This document shows, piece by piece, positions 24,066-33,645 of a stretch of DNA of 64,000 nucleotides. How positions within the stretch are numbered: the first letter of the stretch is position 1; each line of letters begins with the position of its first letter. The DNA is from Varibaculum massiliense (GTDB lineage: Bacteria > Actinomycetota > Actinomycetes > Actinomycetales > Actinomycetaceae). A model generated the notes under the pieces. The model did not search any database. It saw nothing but the letters and a program-made list of their open reading frames with translations, and had not been told where the DNA came from. A program made the position numbers and the translations under genes. Where the stretch lies: the NCBI RefSeq assembly GCF_900106855.1, contig NZ_FNWI01000004.1:1736001-1800000 (forward strand), given 5' to 3'.

Positions 24066-26033
24066 ATGCGAACACTCTTCTGCGATATTGAATCTTTCAG
24101 CCCCGTCCAACTCGCCAAGACGGGTGTTTACCCGTATGCCGAGCACCCAGCCTTCGAGCTGCTTCTCTTCGGATATTCGGTCGACGGTGGACCAGTCAAA
24201 GTGGTGGATCTCGCAGGCGGACAATCAATGCCCGACGAGGTGCTGGCGGCTTTGGTGGATTCGGGTGTGGTCAAGTGGGCGCATAACGCCGCTTTCGAAC
24301 GAGTCTGCCTGTCTGCCTGGCTACGCACTCATCATCCCGAGCTTCTCGACGAGGGGTTTCTTGACCCAAGGCAGTGGCGGTGCACGATGATCTGGTCCGC
24401 CTACCTCGGTCTGCCAATGAGCCTCGACGCGGTTGCCGCCGTCCTCAAACTCGACGTCCAAAAAGATTCTGCGGGGCGCAAGCTGATCAAGCAGTTCTGC
24501 ACACCCGCCACACCCTCAGTCCTCAACGGTGGCAAACACAGGAACCCACCATCAGCTGACCCGACCGGGTGGGCACATTTCATTGATTACAACCGGCGCG
24601 ACGTCGAAGTCGAACAAGCCATCCACGAGCGGCTCGCATCATTTCCGATGTCCGATGACGAGTGGGACACCTACGCCCTCGACCAAGCCATCAACGATGC
24701 CGGGATTCTTCTCGACCACACGCTCGTGGACAACGCTGTCGCCGTGGATGAACACCACCGCAACGCGACACTCGCTCGGGCACAGACATTGACTGGGTTG
24801 GAGAATCCGAACTCGCCCATCCAGCTCAAACAATGGCTCCGTGGTCACGGCTGCGAACTCGAATCACTAGCGAAAGCCGACGTCCATGCCGCCCTCGATA
24901 CCGCCACTGGCGAGGTGAAAGAAGTCCTCGAACTGCGCGGCGACTTGGCGAAATCGAGCGTGAAGAAATACCAGGCGATGCAAAACGTCACCGGATCCGA
25001 TGATCGGGCACGCGGACTCATCCAATTCTATGGAGCGGGTCGTACCGGGCGCTTCGCCGGACGCCTCGTCCAAGTCCAAAACCTCCCAAGGAACTATCTG
25101 CCTGACCTCGACCAAGCACGAACACTCGTCAGAACAGGCAACCTCGACGCACTTGAGCTGCTCTACGAGTCCGTGCCCGACACCCTCAGCCAACTCATCC
25201 GTACCGCGTTTATCCCTTCACCTGGGCACAGGTTTATCGTCGCGGACTTTTCTGCGATTGAGGCGCGTGTCATCGCATGGCTCGCAGGAGAAACCACCAC
25301 CCTTCAAGCCTTCCGTGAGGGCAAAGACCTCTACTGCGAAACCGCGAGCCGTATGTTCGGCGTCCCAGTCGAGAAGCACGGCGTTAATGGTGAGCTTCGA
25401 CAGAAGGGGAAGATCGCGGTGCTCGCCTGTGGTTATGGCGGCTCCGTCGGAGCGCTCAAAGCTATGGGAGCACTTACCATGGGACTCGCCGAGCACGAGC
25501 TCAAACCTATCGTCGACGCATGGCGGGCCGCCAACCCACACATCGTCCAGCTCTGGGCAGACGTTGAAGAAGCAGCCATCGCTGCGATCACCTCGCGCCA
25601 GCCGATCCGGCTCCGTAACCTGCGGTTTAGCGTCGAGTCCGGGATCCTCTTCATCAAGCTGCCCTCGGGAAGACGGCTTTCCTACATCCAGCCACGCTTA
25701 GGCGAGAACCGTTGGGGTGGGACATCCATCACCTACACCGGAACCACCACGGCACGGCGCTGGGGACAGCTCGAAACCTACGGAGGCAAACTCGTCGAGA
25801 ACATCGTCCAAGCAATCGCCCGTGACCTACTCGTGGTTGGCATGCACGCAGTCGCCAAGGCAGGGCACAAGATTGTGATGCATGTTCACGACGAAATCGT
25901 CATCGACGAACCCACAAACTCGGGCTTCACCGTTGCTGACGCGTGCAAACTCATGTCCACCCTCCCAGCATGGGCCAAAGGATTACCGTTGGACGCGGAT
26001 GGGTATGAGTGCGCCTATTACCGTAAGGATTAG
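24066..26033 (+). CDS. Phage DNA polymerase, family A
   Basis: ATG at 24066 follows AAAGGAA and gives 655 residues. The N-terminal DEDD 3'-5' exonuclease starts with LFCDIES. The polymerase domain shows motif A ADFSAIEAR (about residue 394), motif B KIAVLACGYGG (about 448) and motif C HVHDEIV (about 607). It is the replicative polymerase of the phage. Its last four bases overlap the end of the convergent Abi_2 gene. Confidence 0.95.
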   Translation: MRTLFCDIESFSPVQLAKTGVYPYAEHPAFELLLFGYSVDGGPVKVVDLAGGQSMPDEVLAALVDSGVVKWAHNAAFERVCLSAWLRTHHPELLDEGFLDPRQWRCTMIWSAYLGLPMSLDAVAAVLKLDVQKDSAGRKLIKQFCTPATPSVLNGGKHRNPPSADPTGWAHFIDYNRRDVEVEQAIHERLASFPMSDDEWDTYALDQAINDAGILLDHTLVDNAVAVDEHHRNATLARAQTLTGLENPNSPIQLKQWLRGHGCELESLAKADVHAALDTATGEVKEVLELRGDLAKSSVKKYQAMQNVTGSDDRARGLIQFYGAGRTGRFAGRLVQVQNLPRNYLPDLDQARTLVRTGNLDALELLYESVPDTLSQLIRTAFIPSPGHRFIVADFSAIEARVIAWLAGETTTLQAFREGKDLYCETASRMFGVPVEKHGVNGELRQKGKIAVLACGYGGSVGALKAMGALTMGLAEHELKPIVDAWRAANPHIVQLWADVEEAAIAAITSRQPIRLRNLRFSVESGILFIKLPSGRRLSYIQPRLGENRWGGTSITYTGTTTARRWGQLETYGGKLVENIVQAIARDLLVVGMHAVAKAGHKIVMHVHDEIVIDEPTNSGFTVADACKLMSTLPAWAKGLPLDADGYECAYYRKD

Positions 26034-26974
26034 CTGTTGATTGTCCAGATGGGATCTTGTTTCCAGCTGGGGCTGGCACCTATGTGCGTTAGATCGACGC
26101 CAGGAATTTCGGTGGGGAAACTGTCTAGGACGTCGCTGATGGCCTGTATTTCAGCGGTGAAATTTCCTCGTCGCAAGAGGAATGCGGTGAGCACCAACGC
26201 GGTGTACATACGTCCTGAAGAATGTGTCACGGCCGATAGCGTTTGGTCACTGCGGCGGTGTCTGACCAACGGACGGATGACGAGTCGCCTGTTCCATAGT
26301 CTGGCGTGGTGAGCGCATACGTTACGAACGAAATTCACGGTGCGCATCCATGATTCCAACTCGTCGGCACGTGCCAAGTACTTGTCAGCAATGCGACGAC
26401 GCTGTTCGAAGGGAGCCAACGAAAACAGGGTCACGAGTTGTCCGAACTCAAGAATCTCGGTGGCCACCCACACCGGCAAACGACCGTCGTGGGTCTGGTT
26501 GTAATGCGTGACGAAATCTTCTGTAGAGCGCGACTGCGTTTGGGCTAGCTTCTGCGTAAACAGTACTGCGCGGCGATGCATTGCGCCTGACGGCCAAATC
26601 CGTTCGAGGTCGAGGTGGATAAAGGGATCGAGCTCGCCTAGCACATGGCCCACGTCAACCCGAAAGCATACTTCCAGTTCGCATAAGGCCTGCCACACAG
26701 CCAAGCGTAGCCTCTCATCAAACTCGTACAGCTCTACCACATGCCCCATACGTGCACCGAGAACGAAATGGTCCAAACGCCGCTGCGGCGAATCAGATGG
26801 AACGATCTGACGCAACGGGTAGGAGTATCCCGAAAGCCGGTAATAGCCGACAGTAGATAACTCGCGGCGGTAATCACCGGCATCCAATAGGCCACGACGA
26901 GTGAGAATATTAATCTGCTCATCGATACTGGCCCACGGTTTATCGACCACCAGCCCACCTGCTTCCAAAAACAT
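26030..26974 (-). CDS. Abi_2 (AbiD/AbiF-like) abortive-infection protein
   Basis: The 314-residue protein has the Abi_2 signature: KPWASIDEQINILTRRGL near the N-terminus, then YYRLSGYSYPLR, VVELYEFDERLRLAVWQALCELEVCFR and a C-terminal RNVCAHHARLWNRRL that contains the R-x4-6-H motif of HEPN RNases (here RNVCAHH). It is the only minus-strand gene between 20.4 and 33.6 kb and sits between the polymerase and antirepressor genes. This suggests a cargo gene expressed from the prophage to block competing phages. Confidence 0.88.
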   Translation of the reverse strand: MFLEAGGLVVDKPWASIDEQINILTRRGLLDAGDYRRELSTVGYYRLSGYSYPLRQIVPSDSPQRRLDHFVLGARMGHVVELYEFDERLRLAVWQALCELEVCFRVDVGHVLGELDPFIHLDLERIWPSGAMHRRAVLFTQKLAQTQSRSTEDFVTHYNQTHDGRLPVWVATEILEFGQLVTLFSLAPFEQRRRIADKYLARADELESWMRTVNFVRNVCAHHARLWNRRLVIRPLVRHRRSDQTLSAVTHSSGRMYTALVLTAFLLRRGNFTAEIQAISDVLDSFPTEIPGVDLTHIGASPSWKQDPIWTINS

Positions 26975-27454
26975 GAAGACCGGCTCTGACCTGTCTCGGA
27001 AACCGATACAAGCGAGCCGGTACTAGTGGTAATCACTATACCGCGAAAACAACGACAGAATCAAGAACACGGCAAAGTATCACCATCAGAGAAGAAAGCT
27101 TATCCAAGACCACTAAGAAACGAGAACCGACCCTGCGCTCCCACCGAGGCGGGCAGCGGAACCGGTCATGTTGTCTAAAAGACCACCGTGTCGGCACCGC
27201 TGTAGCAAGAGAATGATGGTTCTTCCACACAGAGCACTCGAGAAATTTGTCTATGCCCCGGCGAGAATACCTGCAGATGGCTCTAACAGATAGCGCTCCA
27301 CCGGGGCTTCAACACCAATCGTGCCAGAACGAGAAGCGATTGAGTACCCGTGATTTAACACTTTCGGGTTCGTCGGCAGTGGGGTGAGGCCCTTAACTCC
27401 TTGTGTCGACCGGCACGACTTTTTCTCGACGGGGTCTCGGGAAGGAACCCCGCC
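26975..27454. other. Intergenic region with promoters and 36-bp repeat copy B
   Basis: The 480 bases separate the Abi_2 gene from the antirepressor gene. Copy B of the 36-bp repeat lies at 27352-27387. The left part must hold the Abi_2 promoter. No protein-coding region is convincing here. Confidence 0.5.
27352..27387 (+). repeat. 36-bp repeat, copy B (upstream of the antirepressor gene)
   Basis: GATTTAACACTTTCGG, GTTC, GTCGGCAGTGGGGTGA. It lies 67 bases upstream of the antirepressor start and differs from copies A and C only in the centre. Confidence 0.85.
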
Positions 27455-28219
27455 ATGGGAAACCAGATTCAAACATTTACCAACGACGTGTTCGGCACCA
27501 TTCGCACCATCACCACTGATGGTCAGATCCTTTTCTGCGGCAAGGACGTCGCCACCGCGCTCGGCTACCAGGATCCGACGAACGCGGTGAAGCTGCACTG
27601 CAAGGGGGTGGCAAATTACCACCCCCTTGAGACCGCTGGCGGACTCCAGCAGGTCCGCTTCATTACCGAAGGCGACCTCTACCGCCTCATCATCTCTTCA
27701 AAGCTCCCGGCAGCACAGAAGTTCGAAGCCTGGGTGTTCGATGAGGTGTTGCCGACGATTCGCCGCCACGGCATGTACGCATACGACGAACTCCTCGCTG
27801 ACGATGAGTTCCTCGAGCATGCCATCGCCACGCTGCGTGCGGAACGGGCCAAGCGCCTGGCAGCAGAGCAAGCCTTGCTTGAAGCGGCACCGAAAGTCTC
27901 GTACTACGACCTCGTGCTGCAGTCCGATTCGTTGTTGACGACGACGGCGATTGCGAAGGACTACGGACTTTCCGCGAAGAAGCTCAACCGCATTCTGCGT
28001 GATGCTCACGTGCAGTTCCATCAGTCTGGCCGGTGGTTCCTCTACGCCAAGTACGCCGAGCAGGGATACACCCAGTCAAAGACCCACGAATACGGCGAAG
28101 GCCAGACCCGCACCCACATGTACTGGACGCAAAAGGGACGCTTGTTCATCTACGACCTGCTCAAGAACCAGCTCGGCATCCTCCCGGTCATTGAGCGTGA
28201 GGGTCAGGTGCAAGCATGA
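27455..28219 (+). CDS. Phage antirepressor (BRO-N + KilAC)
   Basis: ATG at 27455 follows GGAAGGAA and gives 254 residues. The N-terminal BRO domain (FTNDVFGTIRTITTDGQILFCGKDVATALGYQDPTNAVKLHCKGV...FITEGDLYRLIISSKLPAAQKFEAWVFDEVLPTIRRHGMY) is followed by a KilAC C-terminal DNA-binding domain (SDSLLTTTAIAKDYGLSAKKLNRIL). Such proteins antagonise phage repressors or regulate the lytic switch. It overlaps the next gene by four bases. Confidence 0.92.
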   Translation: MGNQIQTFTNDVFGTIRTITTDGQILFCGKDVATALGYQDPTNAVKLHCKGVANYHPLETAGGLQQVRFITEGDLYRLIISSKLPAAQKFEAWVFDEVLPTIRRHGMYAYDELLADDEFLEHAIATLRAERAKRLAAEQALLEAAPKVSYYDLVLQSDSLLTTTAIAKDYGLSAKKLNRILRDAHVQFHQSGRWFLYAKYAEQGYTQSKTHEYGEGQTRTHMYWTQKGRLFIYDLLKNQLGILPVIEREGQVQA

Positions 28220-28653
28220 GCGCCACGACACTCGATATTGGGTTTTCGAAGAAGAACACCGAAGGCTATCTGGATCTGACGAGCTACCACGCGCTCAAAA
28301 AGCTGCAGCGCGAACAGTTTGGCTACCGGCCCTTGGTTTATATCTGCTCGCCCTACTCGGGCGACACGGAAGCGAACGTTGAGCTCGCCCGCCAATTCTG
28401 TGGATTTGCAGTGGGCGCGGGCAAGATCCCCTTCGCCCCACACCTGCTGTTCCCGCAGTTTATGGATGACGCCGATTTTGATCAGCGGGAGCTGGCGATG
28501 TTTTTCAACCGTGTGCTGCTCGCCAAATGCGAAGCCCTCTGGGCATATGTCGGACACGTCAGCCCTGGCATGCGCCTAGAGATCGGCTGGGCACGCGACC
28601 TCGAGTTGCCGATTAAGTTTTTCGATTCTGATTTCAAGGAGGTCACCCCATGA
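28216..28653 (+). CDS. DUF4406 protein, nucleoside 2-deoxyribosyltransferase-like
   Basis: The 145-residue protein has the DUF4406 pattern RPLVYICSPYSGDTEANVELARQFCGFAV...PFAPHLLFPQF and GMRLEIGWARDLELPIKFF. The fold is that of nucleoside 2-deoxyribosyltransferases, including a Glu/Ile-rich active-site strand (MRLEIGWA). Phage members may modify nucleotides or NAD-like compounds, but no substrate is established. It overlaps both neighbours by four bases. Confidence 0.8.
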   Translation: MSATTLDIGFSKKNTEGYLDLTSYHALKKLQREQFGYRPLVYICSPYSGDTEANVELARQFCGFAVGAGKIPFAPHLLFPQFMDDADFDQRELAMFFNRVLLAKCEALWAYVGHVSPGMRLEIGWARDLELPIKFFDSDFKEVTP

Positions 28654-30911
28654 CCACGCCCTTCACTCTGTTTGCTGCCACGGTTACCGGCGTGCAGAAC
28701 AATAACCACTACCCAAACAGGCACCGGGTTACTGACGCGGCCTTGCTATCGGCAGCCGCTGCCTTTGATCATGTGGCCGCAACCTATGCGAATGATCGCC
28801 GCTCAACTGCAGCCTTCATAGCCTCGGACTGCGTGGTGATGGATATCGACAACGATCACACCGAAACTCCGGCCGAGTGGGTCACGCCTGAGAAGCTTGG
28901 CGAGGTGATGGCGGGTGTGGAGTTCATGGCCGCCACGTCTCGTAATCACATGAAGGCGAAGGGTGTGTTGTCTGCGCGGCCGCGTTTCCACGTTTATTTC
29001 CCAATCCGAGAAGTACAAGGCGCAGACGAATACGCAGGATTGAAACACCGCCTCGCGTCGCGGTTTGCTTTCTTCGATCGCAACGCTCTTGACGCAGGAC
29101 GCTTCATCTACGGCACCTCTAACCCACAAGTTACGGTGCATGAGGGCGATCAGCTCCTCAATGCATGGTTGGACGACGCTGACGAGATCGACGTGTTCGC
29201 CGCATTTGATGCCTCCACACTCGTGATTGGTGAAGGCTCGCGCAACGCTACGTTGTCGCGCTTCGCAGGCAGGGTCCTCATCCGCTACGGCGATACCGAC
29301 CAAGCACGAGACCTCTTCGATCGCAAAGCCAACCTTTGCGAACCACCGCTCAGCGAGGGCGAATTACAGGCGATTTGGAATAGCGCGTGCAGGTTTGCTT
29401 CGAAGGTCGCTGCTGATCCAGGCTATCTGCCGCCAGAGGCTTATGAGGCGTTGGCGGGTTTGCGTCCGGATGATTTTTCCGATGTCGGTCAGGCAGACAC
29501 ATTAGCTGGCGAGTATGCGAACAAGATCCGCTACTCGCTCGCCACCAAGTGGCTCGTCTACGACCATGGCGTGTGGGACGAGAACGACTTATCCGCACAA
29601 GGCGTCGTTCAAGAACTGACCTCCCGCCAGCTCGAGGAAGCCGACCGCTTGATCGCGTCCACGTGGGAGACCATGACAGCAACCGGCGCAGATATCGTCA
29701 TGGCCTCCGCCTCGTCGAAAGCACGCGGCATCGCCAAGCTCACGCCTGTGCAAGCGACCGCGTTCCGGGCGTGGGATGAGGCAAAGAACTACCACAAGTT
29801 CGTTCTATCTCGGCGTTTGTCACGCAACATCACGGCCACGTTGAAAGAAGCCGGGCCGATCTTGCAGGTGCGTATCCGTGACCTTGACGTCGACCCCTAC
29901 CTGCTCAACACCCCGGCAGGTACCTGGGATCTGCGCGACGGTAGTAGTCACAGGCACAACCCAGCCGATCTGCTGACCAAGCAGACCGCTGTCAGCCCCG
30001 GCGATGAGGGCGCACAGATTTGGGCCGACGCGCTCGACGTGTTCTTCCAAGGAGATCCTGAGTTGATTGGTTATGTGCAGCGCATTGTGGGGTTGGCGGC
30101 TATCGGTCAGGTTTTCGTCGAAGCCCTCGTCATCGCCTACGGGGACGGACGAAACGGCAAATCCACGTTTTGGAACACGATCGCCCGCGTGTTGGGGACG
30201 TATTCGGGCACGATCTCAGCTGACGCGCTCACGGTCGGGGTACGCCGCAACGTCAAACCCGAACTCGCAGAAGCCAGAGGCAAACGTCTCTTGATCGCGG
30301 CTGAAACCGAAGAAGGCATGCGCCTATCAACCTCGAACGTCAAACAGCTGGCCTCAACCGATCAGATCTCGGCAGAGAAAAAGTTCAAGGACCCCTTCGC
30401 CTTCACCCCCTCCCACACGCTCGTGCTCTACACGAACCATCTACCGCGTGTGGGAGCCATGGACGCAGGCATCTGGCGCAGGCTCATCGTCATCCCGTTC
30501 AACGCCACCATCGAAGGCGATACGGACGTGAAGAACTACGCCGACCACCTCTACGAACACGCTGGCGGGGCGATCCTTTCCTGGATCATGGAGGGAGCGC
30601 ACCTCATTCACAGTGAGGGCTACAAGCTCACTCCGCCGCCTCAGGTCGTTCAAGCCTCACAGGCCTATAAGGAAGACAACGACTGGTTCTCCCAGTTCCT
30701 TGAAGACTCATGCGACGTCGAGAACGGCTTATCAGAGCGTGCCGGTGACCTCTACCAGACGTATCGAGCGTGGGCACAAAACACCTCAGGATGGGCGCGC
30801 CCGATGGTCGACTTCAACGCTGCTGTCGAACAAGCCGGATTCGTGCGGAAAAAGACCAAACACGGCATGTACGTCTACGGGCTCGCGATCGCATCCGAGT
30901 TCGGCAGCTAA
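28650..30911 (+). CDS. Phage DNA primase-helicase (D5/P4 family, SF3)
   Basis: The 753-residue protein has an N-terminal primase-like part (VVMDIDNDHTETPAEW, about residue 60), a primase C-terminal/D5_N region and an SF3 helicase with Walker A GDGRNGKST (about residue 497), Walker B (RLLIAAETEEG) and the sensor segment ILYTNHLP-like LVLYTNHLPRVGAMDAGIWRRLIVIPF. It would unwind the origin and prime replication for the family A polymerase. Confidence 0.93.
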   Translation: MTTPFTLFAATVTGVQNNNHYPNRHRVTDAALLSAAAAFDHVAATYANDRRSTAAFIASDCVVMDIDNDHTETPAEWVTPEKLGEVMAGVEFMAATSRNHMKAKGVLSARPRFHVYFPIREVQGADEYAGLKHRLASRFAFFDRNALDAGRFIYGTSNPQVTVHEGDQLLNAWLDDADEIDVFAAFDASTLVIGEGSRNATLSRFAGRVLIRYGDTDQARDLFDRKANLCEPPLSEGELQAIWNSACRFASKVAADPGYLPPEAYEALAGLRPDDFSDVGQADTLAGEYANKIRYSLATKWLVYDHGVWDENDLSAQGVVQELTSRQLEEADRLIASTWETMTATGADIVMASASSKARGIAKLTPVQATAFRAWDEAKNYHKFVLSRRLSRNITATLKEAGPILQVRIRDLDVDPYLLNTPAGTWDLRDGSSHRHNPADLLTKQTAVSPGDEGAQIWADALDVFFQGDPELIGYVQRIVGLAAIGQVFVEALVIAYGDGRNGKSTFWNTIARVLGTYSGTISADALTVGVRRNVKPELAEARGKRLLIAAETEEGMRLSTSNVKQLASTDQISAEKKFKDPFAFTPSHTLVLYTNHLPRVGAMDAGIWRRLIVIPFNATIEGDTDVKNYADHLYEHAGGAILSWIMEGAHLIHSEGYKLTPPPQVVQASQAYKEDNDWFSQFLEDSCDVENGLSERAGDLYQTYRAWAQNTSGWARPMVDFNAAVEQAGFVRKKTKHGMYVYGLAIASEFGS

Positions 30912-31046
30912 CCCCATGATGACGAGCTGTGACGAGCCATTCCCTACCTTACGCATGTGAAATTACATTGTGTTTTTCTCTATATAAAAGGTTAGGAACG
31001 ACTCGTCACATGCCGTCACCCCTACAAGCGAACTCAAGGAGTGACC

Positions 31047-31325
31047 ATGAACGAACGAACCATAGAACACCAACTGAAGAAAGCCGTCGAAGCCTCTGGC
31101 GGCTTGTGCTGGAAGCTCGTCTGCCCTGGAACCAGCGGCGTACCTGACCGGATATGCCTGATGGACAGCCGGGCTGTTTTCGTCGAGCTCAAAGCAGCAG
31201 GCAAACAACCCAGGCCAATCCAGCAGCGTCGGATGAACCAACTGCGCGAGCAAGGCTTCACCGCATTGGTTGTCGATTCGGTGGACGGCATACAGGAGGT
31301 GCTTGATGCACTATCAGCCGCATAA
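31047..31325 (+). CDS. VRR-NUC domain nuclease
   Basis: ATG at 31047 has AAGGAG five bases upstream and gives 92 residues. The compact VRR-NUC nuclease is complete: E-x4-Q-L (IEHQLKKAVEA), GVPDRICLM and FVELKAAGKQPRPIQQRRMNQLRE, which are the Asp and Glu-x-Lys catalytic elements. Such stand-alone phage enzymes are structure-specific, Holliday-junction-type nucleases. It overlaps the helicase gene by 20 bases. Confidence 0.93.
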   Translation: MNERTIEHQLKKAVEASGGLCWKLVCPGTSGVPDRICLMDSRAVFVELKAAGKQPRPIQQRRMNQLREQGFTALVVDSVDGIQEVLDALSAA

Positions 31326-32682
31326 CTACCAAACCACCGCAACCCAATACATCATCGACCACGACGAGGCAGCAATCTTTCTCGGGATGGGCTTGGGCAA
31401 ATCGGTGATCACGTTGACGGCGATCTGGCAGCTCATGCTCGACTACTTCACCATCCACCGCGTATTGGTCGTCGCTCCGTTGCGAGTTGCCCGCGATACG
31501 TGGCCTGCAGAAGTAGCCAAGTGGGATCACCTTGAAGGGCTCACCGTAGCAGTCGCTGTCGGAACCAAGCGAGATCGGCTGAACGCTCTTGCGGCGTCTG
31601 CGATGGTGACCGTCATCAACCGGGAAAACATTCCATGGTTGGTGAACCAACTCGGGGGTAGCTGGCCGTTCGACATGGTCATCATCGACGAACTCTCCAG
31701 CTTCAAAAACCACCGGGCGAAGCGGTTCACGGCGCTGGTGAAAATGCGGCCGCACGTTAAGCGCTGGGTTGGCCTGACCGGCACGCCTGCAGCAAATGGA
31801 CTGATGGATGTGTGGGCGCAGTTCCGGCTCCTCGACGGCGGTCAGCGTTTGGGCCGGTTTATCACTCGTTATCGCGAGCGTTGGTTCGTGCCCGATAAGC
31901 GCAACGGGATGCAGGTGTTCACCTATAAGCCCCGCGCGGGTGCTGAGGATGAGATCTACGGTGCGATTGGTGACATGACGTTGTCGATGCGAACCACCGA
32001 CCACCTTCAGCTACCGGAATTGACGGTGACGACAATGCCTGTGGTGCTGGAGCCGAAAGAACGACGCGTGTATGAGCAGTTGAAATCTGATCTTGTCCTC
32101 GACCTTGATGGGGCGACGATTGACGCTGCGAACGCTGCTGCGTTGTCGGGCAAGCTCCTGCAGTTAGCGTCGGGCGCGATCTACACCAGCGACGGTCAAT
32201 GGACTGCGGCTCATGATCGCAAGCTCGACGCTCTCGAAGACCTTGTTGAGGCAGCCAACGGCAGCCCGTTGCTGGCGGCGTACTGGTTCGCCCATGACCG
32301 CGAGCGTATCACCGCCCGCTTCCCGCAGGCTCGCGAACTGAAAACAAGCGCGGAGATCGAGGCATGGAACAAAGGTGAGATCACCCTCGGCTTGATCCAC
32401 CCCGCGAGCGCTGGCCACGGATTGAACCTCCAGTCAGGTGGGCATCTGTTGGTGTGGTTCTCACTGACCTGGAGCCTGGAGCTCTATCAACAGACGAACG
32501 CTCGCTTGTATCGGCAAGGACAGTTAGAGCCGGTCACGATCACGCATCTTGTTGCGGAAGGGACGCTCGATGAAGCCGTGCTCAAAGCCCTTGATACGAA
32601 AGATGCTACGCAGGCTGCGTTGATTGACGCGGTCGCACAAGAAATCCAAACAACCACTGAAAGGACACGCTCATGCATGTGA
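31306..32682 (+). CDS. Phage SNF2-type DEAD/DEAH helicase
   Basis: ATG at 31306 has AGGAGG upstream and gives 458 residues. Walker A is GMGLGKS (about residues 28-34), motif II is DELSS (about 127-131), motif III LTGTPA, and motif VI RLYRQGQ. This SNF2-like layout is standard next to VRR-NUC genes in siphophages, and both probably process replication or recombination intermediates. Confidence 0.92.
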   Translation: MHYQPHNYQTTATQYIIDHDEAAIFLGMGLGKSVITLTAIWQLMLDYFTIHRVLVVAPLRVARDTWPAEVAKWDHLEGLTVAVAVGTKRDRLNALAASAMVTVINRENIPWLVNQLGGSWPFDMVIIDELSSFKNHRAKRFTALVKMRPHVKRWVGLTGTPAANGLMDVWAQFRLLDGGQRLGRFITRYRERWFVPDKRNGMQVFTYKPRAGAEDEIYGAIGDMTLSMRTTDHLQLPELTVTTMPVVLEPKERRVYEQLKSDLVLDLDGATIDAANAAALSGKLLQLASGAIYTSDGQWTAAHDRKLDALEDLVEAANGSPLLAAYWFAHDRERITARFPQARELKTSAEIEAWNKGEITLGLIHPASAGHGLNLQSGGHLLVWFSLTWSLELYQQTNARLYRQGQLEPVTITHLVAEGTLDEAVLKALDTKDATQAALIDAVAQEIQTTTERTRSCM

Positions 32683-33131
32683 TGACGAAATACCTCGACA
32701 CAAGGAAAGCTGCGATCGCTGCGCTGCAGGATTATGCGGTGATGGAACAGATCATCGAGAGTACCGACGAGCAGATCAAGGCGGCTTATGCTGATGCAGC
32801 TAGCCCCGCATCACCGCGCATGGACGGCACACCGCCCTCGGGTGATCTGCACGCGTCCGAGAACAGGATCGTGGCAACGATCGAGCGAATAGATGCGTAC
32901 AAGGCTCGCTACCTGCAGGCTCGCCAGTACATGGACTGGTTCTTGCCTGCGTGGGAAGTCATCGCTGAAGACGACCGCTTCATCCTCGAAGGCTTCTTCC
33001 TCAGCGAGGGGACGCAAGATGAGAAGGTGTCGATGATCGCCGATCATTTCTACGTCGAGCGTGACACGGTCTATCGGCGCAAGAACCGGGCCCTCGACAG
33101 GTTCGCCACCGCCTTGTATGGACAGCTCTAG
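32673..33131 (+). CDS. ArpU/sigma-like phage late regulator
   Basis: The 152-residue protein is helical and ends in a sigma-70 region 4-like helix-turn-helix (DEKVSMIADHFYVERDTVYRRKNRALDRFATALYG). It is placed at the end of the early operon just before packaging functions, where ArpU/RinA-type activators of late transcription usually sit. The identity as late activator is inferred from position and fold. Confidence 0.72.
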   Translation: MHVMTKYLDTRKAAIAALQDYAVMEQIIESTDEQIKAAYADAASPASPRMDGTPPSGDLHASENRIVATIERIDAYKARYLQARQYMDWFLPAWEVIAEDDRFILEGFFLSEGTQDEKVSMIADHFYVERDTVYRRKNRALDRFATALYGQL

Positions 33132-33204
33132 CGTTAGCGGGTATCCGAAACATGCGATAGAAAACCGCATATCAGTGTGAGAACATATAAGTGGTTGAAA
33201 AGTA

Positions 33205-33246
33205 GGTGAAGCCCCAAGAACCCACACGGGAACTTGGGGCTTCACC
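33205..33246 (+). promoter_or_regulatory. Perfect 14-bp hairpin immediately before the HNH gene
   Basis: GGTGAAGCCCCAAG (33205-33218) is the exact complement of 33233-33246. The 14-base loop contains a further CCC-ACAC-GGG stem. No T run follows, so it is not a standard terminator. It ends 21 bases before the HNH start and could control HNH translation or be part of a packaging/cleavage site. Confidence 0.7.
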
Positions 33247-33267
33247 ATGTTCGGGAAGGAGCTAGCG

Positions 33268-33645
33268 ATGCCGGTCAAACCAGCGTCCCCGTGCTCCCAC
33301 CCTGGTTGTCCTGAGCTCACCCGCGAGCGCTACTGCGACGCCCACGCCAAGGCTGAGGATGCTCGGTATCGGAAGTATCAGCGGGATCCGAAGATCAATC
33401 GTAGATATGGTTCACGCTGGCGTAAAATCCGTGCCGCCTACGTCGCCGCCCACCCGCTCTGCGAAGACTGCCTAGAGGCCGGATGCTACACACCCGTACA
33501 AGAGGTTCACCACATTCTCCCGCTCGAACACGGCGGCACCCACGACTTTGATAACCTCCGAAGCCTGTGCAAGCCCTGCCACTCGCGCCAGAGCGCGCTC
33601 GATGATGACCGATGGAGGCAACAACCTCGGGTCTACACCTACTAG
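33268..33645 (+). CDS. Phage HNH endonuclease
   Basis: ATG at 33268 is chosen because GGAAGGAG lies just upstream; an earlier ATG at 33247 touches the hairpin. The 125-residue protein has an N-terminal zinc-binding segment (CSHPGCPELTRERYCDAH), a basic stretch, and the HNH motif (EVHHILPLEHGGTHDFDNLRSLCKPCHSRQS). Such HNH proteins in siphophages act with the terminase in genome packaging and are normally followed directly by terS. Here terS is 5 kb away. Confidence 0.92.
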   Translation: MPVKPASPCSHPGCPELTRERYCDAHAKAEDARYRKYQRDPKINRRYGSRWRKIRAAYVAAHPLCEDCLEAGCYTPVQEVHHILPLEHGGTHDFDNLRSLCKPCHSRQSALDDDRWRQQPRVYTY

